A DNA stretch of 64,000 nt, from positions 23,639 through 87,638 of the forward strand of contig JBDWGM010000040.1 in assembly GCA_039975755.1 (NCBI GenBank), in the 5' to 3' direction. The position numbers and the translations under genes were made by a program. Positions 51,398 through 60,192 of this stretch are shown piece by piece (the stretch's first letter is position 1; every line of letters starts with the position of its first letter). Source of the DNA: JABSSA01 sp039975755. Lineage in GTDB: Bacteria > Pseudomonadota > Alphaproteobacteria > Rhodobacterales > Rhodobacteraceae. The notes below the pieces were generated by a model. It was not told the DNA's origin. It was given only the letters and a program-made list of their open reading frames with translations, and searched no databases.

Positions 51398-52672
51398 TTA
51401 GTCCTCCATCGTTGCTGCGCGCAGGAAGGCGATCAGATCTGCCCGATCTTGCGGTTTCGCGATCACTTGCATGGGCATTTTTGAGCCCGGAATGTAATGA
51501 TCTGGACCTTGGTCAAACAAAGCATCGATGGTTTCGTCGCCCCATACAATGTCTGATCCATCCAGCGTGTTTGAATATCGATACTCTGGCACTGTTCCCG
51601 CCCGCCGTCCGAACACACCGTGCAACGTCGGGCCCGCTTTGCGCGACGACCCTTCTTCTAACGCGTGGCAGATGGAACATTTGCGCATAAACTGGCGTTC
51701 TCCGTTTGGCATCGCATCTGCATCACGCAAAAAGGTTCGGGCTTGACCTTCGGCGGGATCAAATTCGTCAAGCAATGACACCGGCCAAGCATACACAACG
51801 TCATCCAATCCGCCTGCATATATCCTGTCGCCCTTTTTCGAAAAAACAAGCGCCCAGACCGGACCTTGCCGCATTGCGCGGAAATCGCGCGTTATCCGCC
51901 AACGCGCGCTGTCGATCATCATGATATACCCCTGGCCATCACCAACCGCGATCTGGTCTGTGTCTTGGTGGTATGCCATCGACAATATCGGCCGCCTGTC
52001 GAGCGTGAAGTCCGCGATTTGTGCGCCGGTCTCGCTGTCCAGAACGCGCGTTCCACCATCGACCGCGCCGTAAGCAATCCAACCTGCCCCAACGATCAAT
52101 CTGTTGATCCCAAAACCATGCCGTACCAAAGGCAAAGGCGTGTCCAACGTACGCAGGTCATAGCTAAGCAAAACGCCATTTGACGTGGCCGCAAACAAAC
52201 GCGTGCCGTCCCAAGAATGCGCGACCGCATTCACCCCAGCGCCAGGATAAGGCAGTTTGATTGGATCGGCGCTGTCCAAGGACCACAAGAAAATATCCCC
52301 GTCCCATGAGCCGCTTGCGACGTGTTTGCCGTCAGGCGACACGCTTAGTGATGCGACCTTGCCCTTGTGACGGCCCAAAAGACGGTTTGTATCCCCCCAA
52401 TAGCGGACGGCGAAATCGTCACCACCTGATACGATGTCCCCGGTCGCAGTCATCGCGACCGCGGTCACCGCAGCATCGTGACCGTCAAGCCATCGCGCGT
52501 CTTGATCGTCCCACACACCCAGAGAATTGTCGAAACTGGCCGAAACGATTTGACCGTCATTGGTCAAGGCCAAGCCCATGATCGGACCACCATGCCCTTT
52601 CAATGTTGTGAAATCCTGTGCGGCGGTTTGAACCGCACAAACCACAAGAAAGGCTGACAACAATCGCCACAT
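51398..52672 (-). CDS. Periplasmic WD40-repeat/cytochrome c fusion protein
   Basis: 424 residues. A signal peptide (1-19) is followed by about six WD40-like blades from residue 20 to 300 (TLKGHGGPIMGLALTNDG, SGGDDFAVRYWGD, ASGSWDGDIFLWSL, YAGGLDDVVYAWP). A class I cytochrome c domain begins near 322, with heme motif CSICH at 332-336 and Met399 in GSKMPM as distal ligand. Its ATG shares one base with the fdh gamma stop, so the two are co-translated. It probably docks on the periplasmic formate dehydrogenase and moves electrons or senses activity; this is inference. Confidence 0.85.
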   Translation of the reverse strand: MWRLLSAFLVVCAVQTAAQDFTTLKGHGGPIMGLALTNDGQIVSASFDNSLGVWDDQDARWLDGHDAAVTAVAMTATGDIVSGGDDFAVRYWGDTNRLLGRHKGKVASLSVSPDGKHVASGSWDGDIFLWSLDSADPIKLPYPGAGVNAVAHSWDGTRLFAATSNGVLLSYDLRTLDTPLPLVRHGFGINRLIVGAGWIAYGAVDGGTRVLDSETGAQIADFTLDRRPILSMAYHQDTDQIAVGDGQGYIMMIDSARWRITRDFRAMRQGPVWALVFSKKGDRIYAGGLDDVVYAWPVSLLDEFDPAEGQARTFLRDADAMPNGERQFMRKCSICHALEEGSSRKAGPTLHGVFGRRAGTVPEYRYSNTLDGSDIVWGDETIDALFDQGPDHYIPGSKMPMQVIAKPQDRADLIAFLRAATMED

Positions 52673-53892
52673 TATTCTGCCGGGGTCGCCTCCTGCGGAG
52701 CTTCAATGGTTTTGGATTTCACCTCTTCCAACCAAAGCGAATGGTGCTGTTTGGCCCAAGCTTCATCAACCTCGCCCGAGCCCATGGCATCATATGCGCC
52801 TTCCATTCCAACGGTCCCGATATAGATATGCGCCAGAATGATACCCATCAAAACAAACCCGACAATCGCATGCCAAGTCTGTGCCAATTGCATTTCTTCT
52901 TGCGGTGCCAGTTCCGTGGGCAACGGCGCCATGCCAATCCATCCGGGCGCACCAACATCGTTCAGCAACACAAAGGTCTTGGCAAACATTGGCAGTTCGA
53001 ACGGGAACAGCAACGACAATCCTGACGCTGAAATCGATGCGCCAAGCAGGATGACCGACCAAAAGATGACCTTTTGACCTGCGTTGAACTTTTTCGCTGG
53101 GGGGTGTTTTTTGCCGATGATCCCACCCGCTTGCATGATCCAGACAAGATCAGTTCGGTTTGGAATATTGTGCCAGACCCACATGAAAAAGATCATGACC
53201 AATGCGATCATAAAGGCCCAAGACACATTGTTATGGATGAACTTTGATCCGATCAACAAAGCGGAATTGAAGTCTTTCCCAAGATACGGCGCAATCAGGG
53301 TGCGCCCGAACATCGTGAAAATTCCAGTAAACCCAAGCAAGATAAATGAACCGGCCAGCATCCAATGCGCGATCCGTTCAAAGAACTTGAACCGCGTGAC
53401 TGTCTTCCCGGTCTGTTCGTCTTCAACCCTGATCCGTCCACGCAGCAGAAAGAACAGCACAAGCGCGCCAATCACTCCGATTAACCCCCATCCGCCATAT
53501 TGCGACAAAGGTCCCTTGCGGAACTCATACCAAGCCATACCACCGTCTTGCACCAGAACCTTGGCCACATCGCCGCCGCCCGACACACTGATATCTGCCG
53601 AACCATACCGCAAAGCCCGCCAAAGTTCGGGGTCAGATTGCCCACCCAAGGTGCCCAGTTGCGTCGCGATGCCTGCTGCGGAATTCGCATCACCCGTATT
53701 TTCGCTTCTGAACGTATCATCCAGCTTTTCGCCTCTTTGACGGGCCAGAATGTCTTCCAATGTTTGCGCACCGCCTGTCGCAGCACGATCAGGCACCGGC
53801 TCTGGCTCAGCGGTGTCGGCGTCTTGCGCATATGTCCCGATGCCCAGTGTGCAACATAGCAAAACTGACAACATGAAAGCCATCAAACGCAT
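52672..53892 (-). CDS. fdhC: Formate dehydrogenase gamma subunit (cytochrome b556) with periplasmic N-extension
   Basis: 406 residues. A signal peptide (1-22) and an approximately 120-residue periplasmic segment precede four to five membrane helices (about 133-150, 175-197, 218-242, 278-300, 350-372). Heme b His are in FFERIAHWMLAGSF, KFIHNNVSW, FMWVWHNIPNRTDL and TWHAIVGFVLMGIILAHIYIG. This is the FDH3-type gamma family, longer than E. coli FdoI because of the N-extension. It hands electrons from the beta subunit to quinone. A 242-bp gap with a hairpin separates it from the beta subunit gene. Confidence 0.92.
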   Translation of the reverse strand: MRLMAFMLSVLLCCTLGIGTYAQDADTAEPEPVPDRAATGGAQTLEDILARQRGEKLDDTFRSENTGDANSAAGIATQLGTLGGQSDPELWRALRYGSADISVSGGGDVAKVLVQDGGMAWYEFRKGPLSQYGGWGLIGVIGALVLFFLLRGRIRVEDEQTGKTVTRFKFFERIAHWMLAGSFILLGFTGIFTMFGRTLIAPYLGKDFNSALLIGSKFIHNNVSWAFMIALVMIFFMWVWHNIPNRTDLVWIMQAGGIIGKKHPPAKKFNAGQKVIFWSVILLGASISASGLSLLFPFELPMFAKTFVLLNDVGAPGWIGMAPLPTELAPQEEMQLAQTWHAIVGFVLMGIILAHIYIGTVGMEGAYDAMGSGEVDEAWAKQHHSLWLEEVKSKTIEAPQEATPAE

Positions 53893-54087
53893 CGCATTAC
53901 CCTCTTGATTTGCGGATCATCTTGAACCACTGGCCCGGCCCAGAAATCCTGCCATTTTCTTCAAATTGTATTCACCGGATTGACGTGTGCAGTGCGTGAA
54001 TTGAACTCAGTCGCCCAACCCTATCAACTGCAGCGCCTGCCAATTTATCAAACCCGAAGGCTTCGTGTTCTTAGTACGCGAAGCGGA

Positions 54088-54107
54088 TCGCCCGAATGAT
54101 CGGGCGA
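54088..54107. terminator. Hairpin downstream of fdhB
   Basis: TCGCCCGA (54088-54095), 4-nt loop, TCGGGCGA (54100-54107). It lies 28 bp past the fdhB stop. The run of T follows on the plus strand, so on the transcribed minus strand it is a stem without T-tract; it may attenuate or process the transcript between fdhB and the gamma gene rather than fully end it. Confidence 0.45.
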
Positions 54108-54134
54108 CCCTTTTTGTTGGGTGCAAAGCCGGTG

Positions 54135-54728
54135 TCACCCGCCTTTTTGGTCGTAAGCTGTACCCCAGCCCCAAGCACCTGAGCCAAAGCCGCGCGCGAC
54201 CACGCGTTCACGGTAGATCGCTGACACAATGTCACCATCCCCCGCCAACAAGGCTTTCGTTGAACACATCTCGGCACAGATCGGCAACTTGCCCTCCGCT
54301 ATCCGGTTGCGCCCATACTTGGCGAACTCTGCAGTTGAATGCGTATCCTCTGGGCCACCGGCACAGAACGTACATTTGTCCATTTTACCGCGAGACCCAA
54401 AGTTGCCCGCCTGTGGAAATTGCGGCGCGCCAAAGGGGCACGCGTAAAAGCAATATCCACAACCGATGCACAGGTCTTTGCTGTGTAGAACGACACCTTC
54501 TTCGTTTTGATAGAAGCAGTCGACCGGACAAACCGCCATACAAGGCGCATCCGAACAATGCATACAGGCCACGGAAATCGACCGTTCGCCGGGGTTCCCA
54601 TCATTGATGGTTACCACGCGACGGCGGTTGATACCCCAAGGCACCTCATGCTCGTTCTTACAGGCCGTGACACAGGCGTTACACTCAATGCAGCGCTCGG
54701 CGTCGCAGAGAAATTTTGCTCTAGCCAT
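54135..54728 (-). CDS. fdhB: Formate dehydrogenase beta (Fe-S) subunit, FDH3B type
   Basis: 197 residues. Four Cys clusters: FLCDAERCIECNACVTACKNEHEVPWG, CMHCSDAPCMAVCPVDC, DLCIGCGYCFYACPFGAPQFP and CTFCAGGPED...LPICAEMCSTKAL. The sequence GINRRRVVTINDG between them is typical of FDH3 beta chains. No C-terminal membrane helix, unlike E. coli FdoH. It relays electrons from the alpha subunit to the cytochrome b subunit. 12 bp after fdhA. Confidence 0.94.
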   Translation of the reverse strand: MARAKFLCDAERCIECNACVTACKNEHEVPWGINRRRVVTINDGNPGERSISVACMHCSDAPCMAVCPVDCFYQNEEGVVLHSKDLCIGCGYCFYACPFGAPQFPQAGNFGSRGKMDKCTFCAGGPEDTHSTAEFAKYGRNRIAEGKLPICAEMCSTKALLAGDGDIVSAIYRERVVARGFGSGAWGWGTAYDQKGG

Positions 54729-54740
54729 TCTCTTTCCTCC

Positions 54741-57638
54741 TTACGCTGTTGAGATTTTGCAGAGAGACACTTTGGACTCCTGCATTTGGGTTACACTGTC
54801 GTAGCCATATGTCATGGCCGAGTTCGCAGACTCACCCAGCACATACGGATCGGCACCATCGGGATATTTGTCCCGAAGGTCCTTGCCTTCAAAATGCCCA
54901 CCAAAGTGGAAGGGCATAAAGGCAACGCCTTCACCGACACGGTTGGTAACCATGGCCATGACTTTGACCTTGGTGCCTTCCGCACCTTCGACCCAGACTT
55001 GGTTCCCATCCCGCACACCAAGGTTGTTGGCATCGCGCGGGTTGATCTCGACGAACATGTCTTGCTGCAATTCCGCAAGCCAGGGGTTGGATCGGGATTC
55101 ATCTCCTCCGCCCTCATATTCGACCAGACGGCCAGATGTGAGGATGATCGGATAGTCCTTGCTGAAATCCTGTTTCTGGATCGAGGCATACATCGTCGGC
55201 AGACGATAGAACTTCCGGTCTTCGTAGGTAGGATAGTCTGCGACAAGATCGCGACGGTTGGTGTAAAGCGGTTCGCGGTGCACTGGCACCGGATCCGGGA
55301 AGGTCCACACAACGGCACGGGCTTTTGCGTTCCCAAAGGGTGCGCAGCCATGCTTGATTGCAACCCGCTGAATACCGCCCGAAAGGTCGGTTTTCCAGTT
55401 GGTTTCTGGCCCTGCCACAGCATCAATGGCGGCACGTTCATCAGCCGTCAAATCACCGTCCCAACCAAGATCCATCAGCATCTGCATCGTAAATTCTGGA
55501 TATCCATCCTCGATTTCCGATCCAACGCTATAGACCCCGTCAGCCAACAGGTTGTCACCGTCCCGTTCGACACCAAATCGCGCCCGGAAGGTCAAGCCAC
55601 CTTCGGCCACCGGTTTGGACATGTCATACAGGTTTGGCGTGCCCGGGTGGCCCATTTCAGGGGTGCCCCAGCTTGGCCATGGCAGACCATAATAATCGCC
55701 ATCAGCCGGGCCACCAATGGCCTGAAGCGTTGTGCGATCAAAAGTATGCTGATTGGCCATGTGCAGTTTCACCCGCTCTGGCGATTGACCCGTATAACCG
55801 ATTGTCCACATGCCGCGGTTGATTTCGCGTAATGTGTCCTCGGCATCCGGGGTCAACCCGTCTTCTTCCAGCTTGATGTTTCGGAACATCCGATCGTGCC
55901 AGCCGAATTTCTTTGCGAACAAAGCGATGATCTCTTGATCAGGCTTGGATTCGAACAAAGGATCGACGACCTTTTCGCGCCATTGGAACGACCGGTTCGA
56001 CGCCGTGACAGAGCCACGCGTTTCGAACTGTGTCGACGCAGGCAACAGATACACCCCGTCTTCGCGGTCATGAAGTACAGCGGAAACTGTTGGATACGGG
56101 TCGACAACGACCAACATGTCCAGCTTTTCCATCGCCGTCTTCATTTCCTTCATGCGAGTCTGCGAATTTGGCGCATGCCCCCACAAAACCATGGCACGCA
56201 CCTTATTCGGATTGTCCATGTTTTCGGGATCTTCCAAGACACCATCAATCCAGCGCGACACGGGAATACCCGTTAATTGCTGCAACGATTGGTCCTTGCC
56301 TTCCGCATTTTTCGAAGTCGCGAACTGGCCTTTCAGCCATTCAGGGTCTTCCCCCCAAACGCGCGCCCAATGCGCCCAAGATCCAGCCGACAGACCGTAA
56401 TAGCCTGGAAGCGTGTGGCTTAGAACACCAAGGTCGGTTGCACCTTGCACGTTGTCGTGGCCGCGGAAGATGTTTGTACCACCACCCGACGTCCCCATGT
56501 TACCCAACGCCAGTTGCAACACGCAATACGCACGTGTGTTGTTGTTGCCGTTGGTGTGCTGTGTGCCACCCATACACCAAATCACAGTGCCTGGACGGTT
56601 GTTGGCCATCGTCCGGGCCACGCGGCGCAATTGCGATCCGGGTGTGCCAGTCACGCGCTCAACTTCTTCAGGTGTCCACTTGCGGACTTCTTCCTGAATT
56701 TGGTCCATGCCCCAAACACGGGTGCGGATGAACTCTTTGTCCTCCCAACCGTTTTCGAAGATGTGCCACAGAATGCCCCAAACAAGCGCTACGTCTGATC
56801 CCGGGCGGAACCGAACATATTCGTCTGCATGGGCGGCCGTGCGTGTATAACGTGGATCACAGACAATCAGCGGCGCGTTGTTTTGCTCTTTTGCGCGCAA
56901 AACATGCAACAGCGACACCGGATGCGCCTCGGCTGGGTTTCCACCGATGATGAAAATAGCCTTGGAATTGTGGATGTCATTGTAGCTGTTCGTCATGGCG
57001 CCGTAGCCCCATGTGTTCGCCACACCCGCAACTGTCGTCGAGTGACAAATCCGCGCTTGGTGGTCGACGTTGTTGGTGCCCCAATAACCAGCAAATTTGC
57101 GGAACAGATAAGCCTGTTCATTGCTGTGCTTGGCTGAACCCAGCCAATAGACACTATCCGGGCCGCTTTCTTCCCGGATATTCATCATGCCGTCGCCGAT
57201 CTCGTCGATCGCCTGATCCCAGCTGATGCGCTTCCATTCGCCACCCTCTTTCTTCATCGGGTATTTCAAGCGGCGTTCGCCATGCGCGTGTTCACGCACA
57301 GACGCCCCCTTGGCACAATGCGCCCCAAGATTGAACGGGCTGTCCCAGCCAGGCTCTTGGCCCACCCAGACACCGTCCGACACTTCGGCCACAACCGTAC
57401 ATCCGACGGAACAGTGGGTACAAACGGACTTTTTCAATTCAACGGCACCGGTCGCAGCTGTCGCAGCCGAAGCCTGTTGAACGGTACCGCCCGTCGCAGC
57501 AACCGCTGCAAGGCCTCCGATCGCCAGACCCGAACCACGCAAGAATGCGCGCCGGTCTACCGAGGTTTCAGCAACCTCGGATAGGATACTCGTCCGCTGG
57601 GGGCGTCGCGCAACCCCGTTGGTCTTTTTCCGTAACAT
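54741..57638 (-). CDS. fdhA: Formate dehydrogenase alpha subunit, periplasmic, cysteine-type
   Basis: 965 residues. A twin-arginine signal (DRRAFLRGSGLAIGGLAAV, about 28-46) sends it to the periplasm. The [4Fe-4S] ligands are Cys73, Cys76, Cys80 and Cys108. The metal ligand is Cys198 in HQARICHSTTVAGVANTWG, encoded TGT, so this is not a selenoprotein. The C-terminal molybdopterin-binding domain has LTSGRLVEYEGGGDESRSNPW. It oxidises formate to CO2. The operon supplies its TorD-like chaperone and DUF3305/3306 proteins. Confidence 0.95.
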   Translation of the reverse strand: MLRKKTNGVARRPQRTSILSEVAETSVDRRAFLRGSGLAIGGLAAVAATGGTVQQASAATAATGAVELKKSVCTHCSVGCTVVAEVSDGVWVGQEPGWDSPFNLGAHCAKGASVREHAHGERRLKYPMKKEGGEWKRISWDQAIDEIGDGMMNIREESGPDSVYWLGSAKHSNEQAYLFRKFAGYWGTNNVDHQARICHSTTVAGVANTWGYGAMTNSYNDIHNSKAIFIIGGNPAEAHPVSLLHVLRAKEQNNAPLIVCDPRYTRTAAHADEYVRFRPGSDVALVWGILWHIFENGWEDKEFIRTRVWGMDQIQEEVRKWTPEEVERVTGTPGSQLRRVARTMANNRPGTVIWCMGGTQHTNGNNNTRAYCVLQLALGNMGTSGGGTNIFRGHDNVQGATDLGVLSHTLPGYYGLSAGSWAHWARVWGEDPEWLKGQFATSKNAEGKDQSLQQLTGIPVSRWIDGVLEDPENMDNPNKVRAMVLWGHAPNSQTRMKEMKTAMEKLDMLVVVDPYPTVSAVLHDREDGVYLLPASTQFETRGSVTASNRSFQWREKVVDPLFESKPDQEIIALFAKKFGWHDRMFRNIKLEEDGLTPDAEDTLREINRGMWTIGYTGQSPERVKLHMANQHTFDRTTLQAIGGPADGDYYGLPWPSWGTPEMGHPGTPNLYDMSKPVAEGGLTFRARFGVERDGDNLLADGVYSVGSEIEDGYPEFTMQMLMDLGWDGDLTADERAAIDAVAGPETNWKTDLSGGIQRVAIKHGCAPFGNAKARAVVWTFPDPVPVHREPLYTNRRDLVADYPTYEDRKFYRLPTMYASIQKQDFSKDYPIILTSGRLVEYEGGGDESRSNPWLAELQQDMFVEINPRDANNLGVRDGNQVWVEGAEGTKVKVMAMVTNRVGEGVAFMPFHFGGHFEGKDLRDKYPDGADPYVLGESANSAMTYGYDSVTQMQESKVSLCKISTA

Positions 57639-57789
57639 GTTTCTTCCTCCCTTGCTTGCTCAGTTCTCTCCTCAGAACCTTGCTCGCTTGGCTTTCGATT
57701 GGCTTTGATCGTCGGGCGTCACGCAACCAGTCATCAAAACCTGCTCTGCTCCGACCGGTTCCCCGGACATTGCCGTTTTTCTGCACGCT

Positions 57790-57975
57790 TTAGAAGCGCG
57801 CCAAGTCGTAAAAGGCGCGCGTATGCACCGTGTCCTGCATCTTTTCAGATGTCAGATCAGGTTCGGCTGCTTCAGCCTGCGTGCCACCAGTTGCAACCGC
57901 CACCGCCGCTATCGGCGCTGTGGTCCCAGCCAGTTTCAGAAAGTCGCGCCGCGAGGCGTCTTCTTTCTTGCTCAT
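57790..57975 (-). CDS. Small Tat-signal protein of the fdh operon
   Basis: 61 residues from the ATG at 57975; the longer frame to 58041 overlaps the chaperone gene. It is almost all a Tat signal (ASRRDFLKLAGTTAPIAAVAVA), with a short mature part ending EKMQDTVHTRAFYDLARF. It matches the small formate dehydrogenase region TAT target proteins that precede fdhA in many proteobacteria. It may be a small periplasmic subunit or a piggyback factor for export. Confidence 0.87.
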   Translation of the reverse strand: MSKKEDASRRDFLKLAGTTAPIAAVAVATGGTQAEAAEPDLTSEKMQDTVHTRAFYDLARF

Positions 57976-58030
57976 GCGAGTGTCTCCTCCCGCTGTTCCG
58001 ACAGTTTCCTGCCGCTCGATTGATGCGGAA

Positions 58031-58642
58031 TTAATCCGCACCGCTCATCCGAAACGCTTCGATTTCGACGTCCATAAACGCGCGGCCAACTGTGCCGACA
58101 GATGCGTAAAAGACCGAATTCTTTGCGCCCTCTAGATCCGAATAAAAATGTGCCGCCCATGGGGCGATATGTGTATTGAAGAACGTGCGTTGAACGCTGA
58201 CAGACGCGGGCGTGCCAAATCGACCAACGATCATGGCACCCATCATTTCCATGAGGCTTGCGATATTGTCTTCTGGTTCAAACACATTGTCCGCACGGGC
58301 CAAACCGCGCGCTGTCATGTCAGCCCGCAACCGCGCCAACGGTTTTTCGTTCAAGAAACCCGTCAGATAATAACTGGCATAAGGCAGTAATTCGCCACGA
58401 CCCAAACCAATGAACAGCTTGTTGAATTCGCTTTCGACGGTTTTGGGTTTGGTGATCTTAGCAAGTTTCGCCAGCGTTGAAACACCTTGCCCCAAATCAC
58501 TGGTGTCCCCGGACAAACCAGCCGTCTGTTCAAGCAACATCTGATCTGGCGGCCCTGACAAAAGCAGCCCAACAAAGTTATAAAGATCGGCCCGAAGGCG
58601 ATCTTCCTCGGCAATCGTGTGGTTTTCCACAGCTACTGTCAT
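58031..58642 (-). CDS. TorD/DmsD family chaperone for FdhA
   Basis: 203 residues, all-helical. Motifs AEEDRLRADLYNFVGLLLSGPP at the start, ESEFNKLFIGLGRGELLPYASYYLTGFLNEKPLARLRADM and PEDNIASLMEMMGAMI are those of the TorD superfamily, which binds Tat signals and holds apo-molybdoenzymes for cofactor insertion. It overlaps the DUF3306 gene by 4 bp and lies just upstream of the Tat protein and fdhA. Confidence 0.92.
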   Translation of the reverse strand: MTVAVENHTIAEEDRLRADLYNFVGLLLSGPPDQMLLEQTAGLSGDTSDLGQGVSTLAKLAKITKPKTVESEFNKLFIGLGRGELLPYASYYLTGFLNEKPLARLRADMTARGLARADNVFEPEDNIASLMEMMGAMIVGRFGTPASVSVQRTFFNTHIAPWAAHFYSDLEGAKNSVFYASVGTVGRAFMDVEIEAFRMSGAD

Positions 58643-59301
58643 CCTGCTCTTTTATCCTCAAACGTAAATGTCATTCGGCGATGCCGCGGCATGTGCAGCG
58701 CCTCTTGGTTTTCGGCCATATCTGGCAATGGATCCGCTTGTTCATGAATGTCTGACGCGGCAATCACATTGGCCTCTTCGAAAGAGTCCTCGGAGTCCGC
58801 GTCTTCCTCAACCAAGGCCACGGCTTCATCTTCGGTTTGCTCTGGGTCTTCTTGTTCGGGCTCATCCTGCTCAAGCGATCCGTCTTCTTCAGCCGCTTTC
58901 GCCTCTTCTTGCCGTGCCATTTCTTCGATATGAGCCAGCATACCCTTTCCAACCTGATAGGTTGTTTGCAAATTCTCGACGACTGTGGCCGCGTCCGTGT
59001 AATCTTCGCCGTATTCAATCAGGCCATCCAAATTGGCCAAAACCGGATTTACGCGCCACAACTGGCGCAGCGCGCGTGTGCGCAACCGCGCCGGCACAGC
59101 GTCTTGCAAGAATGCTTTGAAATCGCTTTCGGCGTTCATCTCGGCTGGATCGGGCAACCCAAGCTCCTCCAAAAGCTCATCGTCAGATTTGTCTGCACCC
59201 GCCGCCTCAGCGTCTAACCGCCGCTGCGTTTCCAAAGCCGCGTTTTCGGCTTCTTCCTCGCGCGCGACCGCCGCACGCCGGTTTGCCCAAAAGTCGCTCA
59301 T
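58639..59301 (-). CDS. DUF3306 domain-containing protein
   Basis: 220 residues. The family core is FWANRRAAVAREEE at the start and DELLEELGLPDPAEMNAESDFKAFLQDAVPARLRTRALRQLWRVNPVLANLDGLIEYGEDYTDAA (about 40-105). The rest is highly acidic, low-complexity Glu/Asp sequence (about 125-190). DUF3306 genes are confined to formate dehydrogenase loci; function unknown, perhaps assembly. ATGA overlaps on both sides couple it to the DUF3305 and chaperone genes. Confidence 0.9.
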   Translation of the reverse strand: MSDFWANRRAAVAREEEAENAALETQRRLDAEAAGADKSDDELLEELGLPDPAEMNAESDFKAFLQDAVPARLRTRALRQLWRVNPVLANLDGLIEYGEDYTDAATVVENLQTTYQVGKGMLAHIEEMARQEEAKAAEEDGSLEQDEPEQEDPEQTEDEAVALVEEDADSEDSFEEANVIAASDIHEQADPLPDMAENQEALHMPRHRRMTFTFEDKRAG

Positions 59302-59861
59302 TGCAGACGCTCCTTTCGGGCCAAAGTCGGTGCGCGATACACATCTGCGGTCTGTGCAATCCGTGCATCACCAATGCCGTCTTCCTTTTGGTCGATCCGT
59401 TGTCGATCTCGTTTGCGTTTGATGAACTCTTCTTCCTCGTGGAACATTTCGACAAAGTTCTGAACCCACGCCAACAGCGCAGGCGGCATCGCGACTTTCT
59501 CAACGATCTCTTCGCCGCTATCAGTGTAATCTTGCGCCTCGTATGGGGACGCAGTGACCAGCACGACATCCAACCCATCGCCTTCAATCGGACGCATGAC
59601 GACATAGATGCTTGGGACCTCTGCCTGCAAACCGTGCAGATATGCCTCGGTATCGGCGCCGTGCAATTCCAGCATCAGCGTTGCTGCGTGGTATTCGATG
59701 GCTTCGCCTTCACGGCGCAGTTCCCGCCAATCCGCAGGTCCAGCCCCCGGCAAGACAGCCGAAGCCGTCCAATGATGAGACACCCAACGCGTCACCCCCG
59801 GTGTTTTCCGCAAAACAACACCGAGCTGCAATGTATCGTACATCTTGGGATTGTGGATCAA
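59298..59861 (-). CDS. DUF3305 domain-containing protein
   Basis: About 187 residues if a TTG at 59861 is used: it sits 7 nt after a strong GGAGG, while the nearest ATG (59843) is too far from it. The frame stays open to 60140, but the additional residues cross an operator-like repeat and do not look like the family. Core: LQLGVVLRKTPGVTRWVSHHW, LPGAGPADWRELRREGEAIEYHAATL and PYEAQDYTDSGEEIVEKVAMP. First gene of the fdh minus-strand operon, probably an assembly factor. Confidence 0.82.
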   Translation of the reverse strand: MIHNPKMYDTLQLGVVLRKTPGVTRWVSHHWTASAVLPGAGPADWRELRREGEAIEYHAATLMLELHGADTEAYLHGLQAEVPSIYVVMRPIEGDGLDVVLVTASPYEAQDYTDSGEEIVEKVAMPPALLAWVQNFVEMFHEEEEFIKRKRDRQRIDQKEDGIGDARIAQTADVYRAPTLARKERLQ

Positions 59862-60192
59862 TCCGCTTCCTCCCTGACCTTCACCCTGCGACAACTTGGT
59901 AAATCCACAAAGCCCGATTTTGTGTACATCGGTATTCTTTTTACCATTTGGACAATTTGGGACACCTTGCCCGTTCACGGCAAAGCTCATGGACGAATTG
60001 TCTAACCTGACGATGTTACTCAGGTTAACCGCGCTTTGATCTTTTTTCATTCCCAACGTTCGAATCGTGCACGGTGATCGCAGCTTAGTCTTTAGAAAAG
60101 CGGTTGAGCCTAATCTGAAATCGTGTCTAGGCTGGTACACAAGGCAGACGCAAAAACAACCAAAATCACGCGTCTACCTAGGGGAGGTTTTT
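59862..60192. promoter_or_regulatory. Divergent control region of the formate locus
   Basis: 331 bp between the DUF3305 and ferredoxin genes. It holds a perfect inverted repeat TAACCTGA-N9-TCAGGTTA at 60003-60027 and the ribosome sites GGAGG (minus, near 59870) and GGGGAGG (60181-60187, plus). No well-spaced sigma-54 -24/-12 element was found on either strand, in line with the regulator lacking GAFTGA. Otherwise I see nothing coding here with confidence. Confidence 0.6.
60003..60027. promoter_or_regulatory. Operator-like inverted repeat between the divergent fdh operons
   Basis: TAACCTGA (60003-60010), 9-nt spacer, TCAGGTTA (60020-60027), a perfect 8+8 dyad. It lies 142 bp before the minus-strand operon start and 166 bp before the plus-strand ferredoxin, a good place for the NtrC-like regulator to bind. 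Confidence 0.5.

Noticed and set aside
57040..57050. Selenocysteine (in-frame UGA) at the FdhA metal-ligand position
   Set aside because: The codon in HQARICHST is TGT (Cys), and the frame is open throughout.
59862..60140. Extension of DUF3305 by about 90 residues to a start at 60140
   Set aside because: It crosses an inverted repeat, is unlike the family, and a strong ribosome site points to a start at 59861.
60133..60160. Possible sigma-54 promoter (TGGTAC followed by GGC) upstream of the ferredoxin gene
   Set aside because: GG and GC are separated by 8 nt rather than the required 10; other candidates in the gap failed in the same way.
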